Positions 1 to 6,550 of a DNA stretch of 6,931 nt are shown in pieces. Numbering within the stretch: position 1 is the stretch's first letter; every line of letters starts with the position of its first letter. The DNA is taken from positions 1 to 6,931 of the forward strand of contig CAIYPH010000547.1 of NCBI GenBank assembly GCA_903928045.1. The letters are read 5' to 3'. The DNA is from an uncultured Rhodospirillales bacterium (GTDB lineage Bacteria; Pseudomonadota; Alphaproteobacteria; Acetobacterales; Acetobacteraceae). A program made the translations under genes and the position numbers. The notes under the pieces are model-generated. The model saw only the letters and a program-made list of their open reading frames with translations, searched no databases and was not told where the DNA came from.

Positions 1-702
1 CGCGCCGTGGTGCGATCGCTGGCGGCGGCCGGCGCCGATGTCGCGATCCATCATCTCAACCAACCCGATGCCGCCGAGGCTCTCGCCGCCGAATGCCGCG
101 CCCTTAGCCGCCGCGCCGTGGTGCTCGCCGCCGATTTCGCCAACCCCGCTGCCGCCCGCACCGTGGTGCGCGCCGCCGAGGCCGCCCTCGGCCCGCTCGA
201 TATCCTGGTCAGCACCTCGGCGATCCTCTTGCGGCAATCCGCGCTCGAAATCGACGACACCGCCTGGCGCCGCGTGATGGCGGTGAACCTCGATGCCGGC
301 TTCGCCCTTGCCCAGGAGGCCGCGCGCGGCATGAAGCCGCGCGGCTCCGGGCGCATCGTGCTGATTTCCTCGGTCAACCAATGGACGCCCAACCCCGGCC
401 TCGCCGCCTATGCCGCCAGCAAGGCGGCGCTGATGCAGATGGCCCGCGTGATGGCCCTCGAACTCGCGCCTGACGGCGTCACGGTGAACCTGATCGCCCC
501 CGGCACCATCGAGACCGATTTCAACCGCGCCGCCCTGACCGACCCCGCCTGGCGCTCCGCCAAGCTCGATCTCATCCCCATGCGCCGCATCGGCGCGCCG
601 GAGGATGTGGCCGCCGCGTTGCGCTTCCTCGCCGGCCCCGGCGCCGGCTACATCACCGGCAGCACCATCACGGTGGATGGCGGCCTCGAATTGCGGCCCT
701 GA
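1..702 (+). CDS. Short-chain dehydrogenase/reductase, 5'-truncated by window edge
   Basis: This is an NAD(P)-dependent oxidoreductase of the classical SDR family with a Rossmann fold, probably cytoplasmic. The reading frame is open from base 1, so the gene starts upstream. The GTG at 7 is an internal Val codon, not the start, because the family's N-terminal TGxxxGxG cofactor loop is missing and must lie before the window. About 233 of an expected 250 or so residues are present. Numbering from the codon at 7, the catalytic Ser is in ISS (120-122), the YxxxK pair is Y135/K139 (YAASK), the structural Asn is N94 (VNLDA), and the post-catalytic APGTIETDF runs 164-172. The C-terminal GSTITVDGG (218-226) is typical of FabG/gluconate-5-dehydrogenase-like members. 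The usual NNAG segment after the fourth strand reads STSA (69-72), which is unusual. Substrate is unknown. The stop is 61 bases before the next same-strand gene, so co-transcription is possible. Confidence 0.93.
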   Translation, partial: RAVVRSLAAAGADVAIHHLNQPDAAEALAAECRALSRRAVVLAADFANPAAARTVVRAAEAALGPLDILVSTSAILLRQSALEIDDTAWRRVMAVNLDAGFALAQEAARGMKPRGSGRIVLISSVNQWTPNPGLAAYAASKAALMQMARVMALELAPDGVTVNLIAPGTIETDFNRAALTDPAWRSAKLDLIPMRRIGAPEDVAAALRFLAGPGAGYITGSTITVDGGLELRP

Positions 703-704
703 CG

Positions 705-735
705 GGGTTGCCCGACCGCGCCGGGCGTGAAACCC
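705..735 (+). other. Possible intercistronic hairpin between SDR and binding-protein genes
   Basis: GGGTT (705-709) plus GCCCG (710-714) can pair with CGGGC (722-726) plus AACCC (731-735). The loop is seven bases and there is a four-base bulge (727-730). No T tract follows, so it does not look like a classic intrinsic terminator. It could be an mRNA processing or stabilising structure, or chance in GC-rich DNA. The remainder of the 61-base gap holds only the AGGAG ribosome binding site (752-756) of the next gene. Confidence 0.3.
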
Positions 736-763
736 TATGCCTTTCCCGGCCAGGAGATGAACG

Positions 764-2320
764 ATGACCCGATCGATCGCGCGCCGCCCCCTCCTCGCCG
801 CGGGCGCCGCCGCCCTGCTGCCCCGCACCGCCCGCGCCCAAGGCCAGCGCCGGCTCGTCACCGCGATCAACTCGCCCTACGACACGCTCGACCCGCACAC
901 CGTGTTCGATATCGGCCGCATCGCCACCCGCCTCAACATGTATGACTGCCTGGTGCGCTGGGTCGACAACCCGCCCAAGCTGGTGCTGTGGCTGGCCGAG
1001 AAGGTGGATATCTCGCCGGACGGGCTGATCTACACCTTCAAGCTGCGCCCGGGCGCCAAATTCCACGACGGCAGCGCCATCACCGCGGAAGACGTGGTGT
1101 TCTCGATGGAACGCATCCTCGAGATGAAAAAGGGCGGCTACGCCCTGTTCAAAGGCGCGATCGACCCGGGCCGCACCAAAGCGCTGGACGCGCAGACGGT
1201 GCAATTCACCCTCAACGCCCCCTTCGCGGTGTTCATGTCGGTGCTGGCGGAGCTGTGGATCGTCAACAGCAAGCTCGTACGCGCCAACGACAAATCGGCC
1301 GATCTCGGCGCCGCCTGGATGGCGCGCAACACCGCGGGCTCCGGCAGTTTCCGCCTGCGCCGCTATGACCCGGCTGTGGGCTTCCAGGCCGACCGCTTCG
1401 CCGAGCATTTCATGGGCTGGGGCAAATCGCCGCTCGACCAGATCGAATTCCGCACCATTCTGGAAACCAGCGGCCGCGTGCTCGGCATGCTCAAGGGCGA
1501 TTTCAACAGCACCGACGGCTATCTGCCGCTCGACCAGATCAAGCAGCTGCGCGACGGCGCCAATACCCGCATCGACGAGGCGGAATCGATCCGCACGATG
1601 TATTTCATCCTGCACAACAGCCGCGCGCCGCTGAACGACGTCAACCTGCGCAAGGCGCTGAGCTATGCCTTCGACTATGACGCCTTCAACGTGCAAATTC
1701 TCGGCGGCTCGGTGGCCCGCAATGCCGGCATCATCCCCAACACGCTGTGGGGCGCCCCGGCCGATCTCAAAGGCTACACCTACGATCTCGCCAAGGCCCG
1801 CGAACATCTCGCCATGGTCAAGGCCCCGATGCGTCCACTCACCGTCGGCATTCTCGCCGGCTTCGGCCAGTCCGAGCAGGCCGCCGTGCTGCTCCAGGCC
1901 GGGGCGGCGAAAGTCGGCATCGAGCTCAAGTTGATCAGCGAGCCGTGGTCGGTCATCCAGGGCAAGTACAACGACCCCGACAAAACGCACGACATCATCC
2001 CGCTCTGGCGCAGCGCCTACTTCGCCGATCCGCATAACTGGACCGGAGTGATCTACAACAGCCGCAACATCGGCGCCGGTAACGCCAGCCACTACCGCAA
2101 TGCCCGCTTCGACGAACTCACCGACAAGGCCCTGCTGCTCACCGACCAGGAAGCCCGCCGCCCGCTCTACGAGGAGGCATCGCGCATCCTGGTGGAGGAC
2201 GCCGCCGGCATCTACGTCTACAACACCAAGTGGTTCGGCCCCTTCACCAAGAACGTCAGCGGCGTGCGCTTCTGCCCGATTGGGGATGCTCAGGATATGC
2301 GGTGGATGAGTGTGGGATGA
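764..2320 (+). CDS. ABC transporter substrate-binding protein, family 5 (peptide/nickel/opine type)
   Basis: This is a periplasmic solute receptor of the SBP_bac_5 (DppA/OppA-like) family, 518 residues, the usual length for the family. The start is the ATG at 764, preceded by AGGAG (752-756) at a 7-base spacing. The N-terminus is a twin-arginine-like export signal: ARRPLLAAG (6-14), an Ala/Leu stretch, then a predicted cut after ARA (23-25), before Gln26. The mature N-terminal lobe has the TLDPH segment (41-45). The family signature region follows (about 84-120), with SPDGLIYTFKLRPGAKFHDG (84-103) and then ITAEDVVFSM. Gly-Ser-Gly-Ser-Phe (192-196) stands where most members have a GTGPY-like turn. 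LRKALSYAFD (295-304) is the second recognisable family block. The ligand cannot be inferred; family members bind di/oligopeptides, nickel, opines, glutathione or sugars. No permease or ATPase gene (DppBCDF) follows within the window, so it is either an orphan receptor or served by genes outside it. An AT-rich repeat element begins right at its stop codon. Confidence 0.93.
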   Translation: MTRSIARRPLLAAGAAALLPRTARAQGQRRLVTAINSPYDTLDPHTVFDIGRIATRLNMYDCLVRWVDNPPKLVLWLAEKVDISPDGLIYTFKLRPGAKFHDGSAITAEDVVFSMERILEMKKGGYALFKGAIDPGRTKALDAQTVQFTLNAPFAVFMSVLAELWIVNSKLVRANDKSADLGAAWMARNTAGSGSFRLRRYDPAVGFQADRFAEHFMGWGKSPLDQIEFRTILETSGRVLGMLKGDFNSTDGYLPLDQIKQLRDGANTRIDEAESIRTMYFILHNSRAPLNDVNLRKALSYAFDYDAFNVQILGGSVARNAGIIPNTLWGAPADLKGYTYDLAKAREHLAMVKAPMRPLTVGILAGFGQSEQAAVLLQAGAAKVGIELKLISEPWSVIQGKYNDPDKTHDIIPLWRSAYFADPHNWTGVIYNSRNIGAGNASHYRNARFDELTDKALLLTDQEARRPLYEEASRILVEDAAGIYVYNTKWFGPFTKNVSGVRFCPIGDAQDMRWMSVG

Positions 2321-2456
2321 AGGAAGCAAGCGATTCTTTTTTGAAAAAAAGAAGCAAAAAACTTTCTATCTGTTCGTTGCCGAGTTCCCCGGGCAACTCC
2401 GTACCCGTGGAATAAAAGTTTTTTGGTTCTTTTTTTCAAAAAAGAACCGCTTCCTT
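2320..2456. repeat. AT-rich inverted-repeat element with nested palindromes
   Basis: The left arm (2320-2365) and right arm (2415-2456) are reverse complements. They match at 40 of 42 aligned bases, apart from a 4-base insertion in the left arm (by-eye alignment). They flank a 49-base centre. Each arm also contains its own near-perfect palindrome of T and A runs bounded by TTC and GAA (2334-2353 and 2427-2446), so either arm can fold alone or the two can pair. The centre holds a third hairpin, GTTGCC (2376-2381) with GGCAAC (2392-2397), with an overlapping alternative GAGTT (2382-2386)/AACTC (2395-2399). The A/T richness contrasts sharply with the flanking genes. I recall very similar T-run/A-run palindromes as dispersed intergenic elements in Acetobacteraceae genomes, but could not check copy number. 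It may act as a bidirectional transcription terminator between the binding-protein gene and hyuA. No transposase or clear target-site duplication is visible. Confidence 0.85.
2320..2456 (+). terminator. Candidate transcription terminator after the family-5 binding-protein gene
   Basis: The long inverted repeat starts at the last base of the upstream stop codon. Transcribed on the + strand it would form a strong stem whose arms carry U runs (2337-2342 and 2430-2436), a terminator-like arrangement that is symmetric and could work in both directions. The stem is A/U-rich rather than G/C-rich, so efficiency is uncertain. If it works, hyuAB needs its own promoter, of which I see no convincing example in the remaining 20 bases. 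Confidence 0.4.
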
Positions 2457-2476
2457 TCTTAGTTGGAGTCTCCTGA

Positions 2477-4495
2477 ATGGCCTGGCGGATCGGCGTTGAT
2501 ATCGGCGGCACTTTCACCGATCTGTGCGCGGCGGAGGAAGAGACCGGGACGGTCCGCACCCTAAAGGTGCTCTCCCGCCCCGATGCGCCGGGGGCCGACG
2601 TGGCGCTCGCCATCGCCGAGCTCTCCCGCGTCCACGGCGTCGATCTCGGCGAGGTCATCCGCTTCACCCATGGCACCACTGTGGGCGTGAACACCATCAT
2701 CCAGCGCCGCGGCGCCAAGCTCGCGCTGTTCGCGACGGACGGCTTCACCGACGTGCTGGAACTCGCCCGCCTGCGCATGCCCGACGCCTATTCCCTGTTC
2801 GGCGAGCGCGCCGCCCCACTGGTGACCAAGGATTGTGCCCTACCGATCGGCGGGCGAATGCTGGCGAGCGGGCAGGAGATGGAGCCGATTGACCGCGCCA
2901 GCGTCGCCGCCGCGGTGCGCGCGGCGCAAGCCAAGGGATGCGCGGGGGTGGTGGTCTGCCTGCTGCACGCCTGGCGCAACCCGGCGCATGAGATCGCGGT
3001 GGCGGCGCTGGTGGCCGAGCTGGCGCCCGAGCTCTTCGTGTTCCGCTCCACCGAAATCTGGCCGGCGATCCGCGAATACGAGCGCAGCAGCACCGCGGTG
3101 CTGAACGGCTACGTGCATCCACGCGTCTCCCTCTATCTCGAACGCCTGGAGGCCGCGCTGGCCGAGGCCGGCGTGCCGGCACGCCCGCTCATCACCCGCT
3201 CCAATGGCGGCGTGATGGCGGCGCGTCAGGGCAAGCGGGACTGCGTGGGCATGCTGCTCTCCGGCACCGCCTGCGGTGTGATGGGCGCGGCCTTCGTCGC
3301 CGCCGAGGCGGGCGTGCGCCATGCCGCCACGCTCGATGTCGGCGGCACCAGCGCCGATGTGGCGCTGCTGCGCGACGGCCAGGCGCAATTCGCCGCCGGC
3401 GAGAATGTCGGCGGCTTCCCGCTCTTCGTGCCCTCGGTCGCGGTCTCCTCCATCGGCGCCGGCGGCGGCTCCATCGCCTCGGTCGATGCCTTCGGGATGC
3501 TGAAAGTCGGGCCGGACAGCGCGGGCTCCACCCCCGGCCCCGCCTGCTACGGCCGCGGCGGCACCCAGGCGACGCTGACCGACGCCTTCGCCGTGCGCGG
3601 CGTGCTCGGCCATGGCGCGCTCGGCTACGGCGCGGTGAAGCCGGACATGGCGGCCGCCCGCGCCGCCGTCGGCGCGATCGCCGGGAAACTCGGCCTCGGC
3701 ATCGAGGAGACTGCGGAAGCCATCGCGGCGGTGGCGGTCTCGGCGATGTATCTCGAATTCTCCAAAATGTTCGCCCGCAACGCGGTTGACCTCGATGACC
3801 TCACGCTGATCGCCTTCGGAGGTGCCGGCCCGATGGTCGGCTGCCAGGTCGCCCGCGAACTCGGCGTCTCCCGCGTGCTGGTGCCACGCTCCCCCGGCGT
3901 GGTCTGCGCGCTCGGCGGGCTGGTGGCGGAAATCCGCAATGACATGGTGCGTACCGTGATGCTGCCATTGGAGGCGGAGTCGCTCGCCCCGATGCGCGAG
4001 GGCTGGGCGGCACTCGCGGCCGCTTCGGAAGTGTGGCTCGCCGAGGTCGGCGAACCCGGCGCGGCTGGCCTGCTGCAATACTCCGCCGACACGCGCTATC
4101 GCGGCCAGTCCTACGAAATCGAGGTGCCCGTCACCGACATGAGCCTCGCCGCCCTGGCCGAGGGCTTCCACACCCAGCACCGCGCGGTGTTCGACCACGC
4201 CGACCCCGCCGCCGCCGTCGAGGTGGTCAACCTCCGCGTCGCCATCCGCGCCGGCGCCCAGAAGGTCACCAGCCCGACCCTTGCACCGTCGAGCGGCCCG
4301 CCGCCATCGGAGCCCATCCGCATCTTCCTCGATGGCGCGTGGCAGGAGGTGAAACTCTACCAGCGCGACACGCTGCGCCCCGGCCACGCAATCGCCGGCC
4401 CCGCCGTGGTGGCGCAGGAGGATACTACGCTGCTGCTGCCCACGGGGTCCCACGCCACGGTCCAGGCCCAGGGCCATCTGATGGTGGAGCTGTAA
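2477..4495 (+). CDS. hyuA: HyuA-type subunit: hydantoinase/oxoprolinase ATP-binding protein
   Basis: This is the ATP-binding subunit of the hydantoinase/5-oxoprolinase/acetone-carboxylase superfamily, 672 residues (family about 650-720), cytoplasmic. The ATG at 2477 has GGAG (2465-2468) eight bases upstream and puts the expected RIGVDIGGTFTDL (4-16, phosphate-1 loop of the actin-like ATPase fold) at the N-terminus. Further landmarks are FTHGTTVGVNTII (63-75), REYERSSTAVLNGYVHPRV (199-217) and SNGG (242-245). The second phosphate loop is LDVGGTSADVALL (286-298), followed by IGAGGGSIA (326-334). GPDSAGSTPGPACYGRGG (345-362), IAFGGAGPM (445-453) and PRSPGVVCALGG (470-481) complete the core. The C-terminal domain has YRGQSYEIEV (541-550). 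SGTACGVMGA (262-271) departs from the more usual SGPAGGVVGA. The protein is expected to use ATP to activate a cyclic amide (hydantoin, 5-oxoproline) or a carboxylation substrate together with HyuB, whose gene starts two bases after this stop. The exact substrate is not readable from sequence. Confidence 0.95.
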   Translation: MAWRIGVDIGGTFTDLCAAEEETGTVRTLKVLSRPDAPGADVALAIAELSRVHGVDLGEVIRFTHGTTVGVNTIIQRRGAKLALFATDGFTDVLELARLRMPDAYSLFGERAAPLVTKDCALPIGGRMLASGQEMEPIDRASVAAAVRAAQAKGCAGVVVCLLHAWRNPAHEIAVAALVAELAPELFVFRSTEIWPAIREYERSSTAVLNGYVHPRVSLYLERLEAALAEAGVPARPLITRSNGGVMAARQGKRDCVGMLLSGTACGVMGAAFVAAEAGVRHAATLDVGGTSADVALLRDGQAQFAAGENVGGFPLFVPSVAVSSIGAGGGSIASVDAFGMLKVGPDSAGSTPGPACYGRGGTQATLTDAFAVRGVLGHGALGYGAVKPDMAAARAAVGAIAGKLGLGIEETAEAIAAVAVSAMYLEFSKMFARNAVDLDDLTLIAFGGAGPMVGCQVARELGVSRVLVPRSPGVVCALGGLVAEIRNDMVRTVMLPLEAESLAPMREGWAALAAASEVWLAEVGEPGAAGLLQYSADTRYRGQSYEIEVPVTDMSLAALAEGFHTQHRAVFDHADPAAAVEVVNLRVAIRAGAQKVTSPTLAPSSGPPPSEPIRIFLDGAWQEVKLYQRDTLRPGHAIAGPAVVAQEDTTLLLPTGSHATVQAQGHLMVEL

Positions 4496-4500
4496 TTATG
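4486..4500 (+). promoter_or_regulatory. hyuB ribosome binding site inside the end of hyuA
   Basis: GGAG (4486-4489) lies in the last sense codons of hyuA, eight bases before the ATG at 4498. It fixes the hyuB start and, with the two-base gap between genes, suggests translational coupling. The hyuB frame stays open upstream to 4033, but that stretch overprints hyuA, has an Arg/Pro/His-rich translation and shows no HyuB homology I recognise. The first recognisable HyuB residues (DPVTLQII) begin three codons after the ATG at 4498. Confidence 0.8.
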
Positions 4501-6483
4501 CGCACCGATCCCGTCACCCTGCAGATCATCGCCAACCACATCCGCGCCGCCGCGGAGGGCATGGCCTACACGCTCTACCGCACCGCCCATTCCACTTTCG
4601 TCAAGGAAACCGAGGACTTCACCATCCAGGTGCTGGACGCCACCGGCAAAACCACCGCGACCCCGATGGACCTCGGCGCCACCTGGTATCCCGGCGTCGA
4701 TTACGGCGAGGCGATCGCCTACATCCCCGCGATGAAGCCCGGTGACGTCTGCGCCTGCTCAGACCCCTATTCCGGCTACCTCTCCACCCACGCGCCCGAT
4801 CTCCATGTCTGGCGACCGGTGTTCCATGACGGCGAAATCGTCGCCTTCACCTCCGGCCATATCCACAACACCGATGTCGGCGGAGCGGTGCCCGCCTCGC
4901 TGTCGCGCGCACTCACCGACGTGCAGCAGGAGGGCATCCGCCTGCCGCCGGTCCGTCTGGTGAAGGAGGGCACGATCGACCCCGAGCTGCTCGCCGTGCT
5001 GCTCACCAATGTGCGGGTGCCCGAGCAGAACCTCGGCGACCTCAAGGCCCTGCTCGGCGCCACCGCCACCGGCGAGCGGCGCATCCGCGGCATGATCGAG
5101 CGCTTCGGCATCACCCGCTTCAAGGACGGGCTGGCCGATCTGATGGACTACGCCGAGGCGCAAGCGCGCAGCGTGCTCGCCTCCATCCCCGATGGCGACT
5201 ACGAGTTCACCGACTATTGCGACGAGGATCTCCCGGGCGGCGAGCCCGTCCGCCTCGCGCTGAAACTCTCCATCCGCGGCGACAGCGCCATCCTCGATTT
5301 CACCGGCACCGACCCGCAGGTCGCCGCCTCGCTCAACGTGCCGACCGGCGGGCGGGAGCGCCATACGCTGGTGCTGGTCGGCGTCTACTATGTACTGTTC
5401 ACGCTCAACAAAGGCATCACGCTCAACTACGGCCTCACCCGGCCCTTCACTTGCATCATGCCGGAAGGCACGGTGGTGAACCCGGTCTGGCCGGCCGCGG
5501 TGGGCATGCGCAGCCTCACCTGCGCGCGGCTGCGCTCCCTGGTGTTCGGCGCCTTTTGCCGCGCCGCCCCCGAGCGGATGCCGGCCGCCCCCGCCGGCTC
5601 CTCCTCCATCGTCAACGTGATGACCTCGGATGACCGCACCGGCCGCCGGTTGATCGCCGCGATCAACCCCATCGTCGGCGGCGGCGGCGGCATGCCGCAT
5701 CGTGACGGCACTGACGGCTCGGGCGCCGATGCCGCCTACCTCAAGAACTCGCCGATCGAGATCACCGAGGCGGAGGTGCCGATCCGGATCCTCAAATACG
5801 GCCTCGCCATGGACACCGGCGGCGCCGGCGAAACCCGCGGCGGCACCGCGACCGAGCTGATGTTCACCGTCGCCAACCCCGGCTCCATGGTGACCGCCCG
5901 CAACCGCGACCGCTGCCGCTTCCGCCCCTGGGGCACGCTCGGCGGCCAGCCCGGCATCGGCTCCACCTTCACCCTCAATCCCGGCGGCAACCGCCAGCGC
6001 GAACTCGGCAACGTCGATACCGTAAAGCTCGACCCCGGTGACGTGCTGCGCATCGTCTCCCCCGGCGGCGGCGGCCGCGGCGATCCCTTCGCCCGCGATC
6101 CCGACCACGTGCTCGCCGACGTGCGCGCCGGCTACGTCTCGGCCGCGGCGGCGGCGCGCGAGTATGGCGTGGCGGTCGTCGATGACGCAGTCGACCAGAC
6201 GGCAACCGCCACCCTGCGCGAAGGCCATACCCCACACGAGGGGCTCTACGCCTTCGGGCCGGAACGCCTCGCGCATGAGGCGGTCTGGACCCAATCGGTC
6301 TACGCCGAAATGGGCCGCGCCATGGCCGCCGCCCCCCTGCACTGGCGCGCCTTCCTCAAGAAGGCACTGTTCGAGGCGATGGGCAGCGAGGTGGTGGAAG
6401 ACCCCGTGGCGAAGCTGCGCGCGGCGTTGGCCGTGCTCGCCGAGCGGCATCCCGCGCTGGCCAAGGTCGCGGCCACGGCATAG
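4498..6483 (+). CDS. hyuB: HyuB-type subunit: hydantoinase B/oxoprolinase
   Basis: This is the partner subunit of HyuA, 661 residues and cytoplasmic. The start at 4498 is set by GGAG and by the family N-terminus DPVTLQII (4-11), followed by YRTAHSTFVKETEDFT (27-42). SDPYSGYLSTHAPDLHVW (88-105) and GHIHNTDVGG (120-129) form the conserved core. H98, D101 and H123 have the spacing I recall for the manganese ligands of the acetone carboxylase alpha subunit, so a metal site is likely. Later blocks are EGIRLPP (145-151), QNLGDLKALLGA (177-188), IPDGDYEFTD (230-239), LDFTGTDPQV (266-275), GGGGGMPHRDG (394-404) and VSPGGGGRGDPFARDP (520-535). Many family members end soon after the following YVSAAAAAREYGV block (546-558). 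This one continues about 85 residues, with FGPERLAHEAVW (586-597) and a helical-looking end. I think this tail occurs in a subset of relatives. The hyuA and hyuB products probably form one ATP-dependent complex. No amidase or gamma-subunit gene is visible. Confidence 0.95.
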   Translation: MRTDPVTLQIIANHIRAAAEGMAYTLYRTAHSTFVKETEDFTIQVLDATGKTTATPMDLGATWYPGVDYGEAIAYIPAMKPGDVCACSDPYSGYLSTHAPDLHVWRPVFHDGEIVAFTSGHIHNTDVGGAVPASLSRALTDVQQEGIRLPPVRLVKEGTIDPELLAVLLTNVRVPEQNLGDLKALLGATATGERRIRGMIERFGITRFKDGLADLMDYAEAQARSVLASIPDGDYEFTDYCDEDLPGGEPVRLALKLSIRGDSAILDFTGTDPQVAASLNVPTGGRERHTLVLVGVYYVLFTLNKGITLNYGLTRPFTCIMPEGTVVNPVWPAAVGMRSLTCARLRSLVFGAFCRAAPERMPAAPAGSSSIVNVMTSDDRTGRRLIAAINPIVGGGGGMPHRDGTDGSGADAAYLKNSPIEITEAEVPIRILKYGLAMDTGGAGETRGGTATELMFTVANPGSMVTARNRDRCRFRPWGTLGGQPGIGSTFTLNPGGNRQRELGNVDTVKLDPGDVLRIVSPGGGGRGDPFARDPDHVLADVRAGYVSAAAAAREYGVAVVDDAVDQTATATLREGHTPHEGLYAFGPERLAHEAVWTQSVYAEMGRAMAAAPLHWRAFLKKALFEAMGSEVVEDPVAKLRAALAVLAERHPALAKVAATA

Positions 6484-6484
6484 G

Positions 6485-6514
6485 CCGCGCGCTCGACCGT
6501 TGCGCGGCGCGCGG
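6485..6514 (+). other. GC-rich hairpin just after hyuB
   Basis: CCGCGCGC (6485-6492) pairs perfectly with GCGCGCGG (6507-6514) around a 14-base loop, two bases after the hyuB stop codon. An alternative 7-bp pairing uses 6484-6490 with 6502-6508. There is no T run behind it, so intrinsic termination is doubtful. It may be a 3' end stabiliser or part of a paired leader structure with the next hairpin. GC-rich composition makes chance pairing fairly likely. Confidence 0.35.
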
Positions 6515-6546
6515 GGTATCCTGGCGGCAACCAACCGGAGGATACC
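6515..6546 (+). promoter_or_regulatory. Leader hairpin overlapping the ribosome binding site of the 6551 gene
   Basis: GGTATCCT (6515-6522) and AGGATACC (6539-6546) form a perfect 8-bp inverted repeat around a 16-base loop. The right arm takes in the AGG of the GGAGG ribosome binding site (6537-6541), which lies nine bases before the GTG start at 6551. Folding would therefore hide most of the site and could limit translation. It begins immediately after the preceding GC hairpin. A role in control is inferred from position only; a DNA-binding operator with the same symmetry is an alternative. Confidence 0.4.
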
Positions 6547-6550
6547 GCCT

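Noticed and set aside
668..2329. 553-codon antisense open frame opposite the family-5 binding-protein gene
   Set aside because: It is a by-product of the strong G/C third-position bias of the sense gene. The translation is low-complexity, with no recognisable domain.
2341..2369. Possible promoter in the AT-rich gap: TTGAAA at 2341 and TTCTAT at 2364
   Set aside because: The -10 match is weak, the T/A runs are explained by the palindrome, and AT-rich DNA yields such matches by chance.
2321..2476. AT-rich gap as an insertion-sequence or integrated-element scar
   Set aside because: No transposase fragment, no target duplication that I could see, and intact genes on both sides. A small palindromic repeat element explains it better.
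2840..4477. 545-codon antisense open frame opposite hyuA
   Set aside because: It mirrors hyuA codons. It is rich in Gly/Ala/His/Arg, has no family motif, and the sense strand is clearly coding.
4033..4497. Upstream open extension of the hyuB frame, adding 155 residues
   Set aside because: It overprints hyuA in another frame, its translation is Arg/Pro/His-rich and unlike any HyuB, and the ATG at 4498 has a good ribosome binding site and the family N-terminus.
5674..5692. GGC trinucleotide run as a simple-sequence repeat
   Set aside because: It encodes the Gly-rich loop of HyuB (residues 394-398) and is explained by protein function and codon bias.
6485..6514. Intrinsic terminator after hyuB
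   Set aside because: The stem is GC-rich but no T tract follows, so I list it only as a hairpin.
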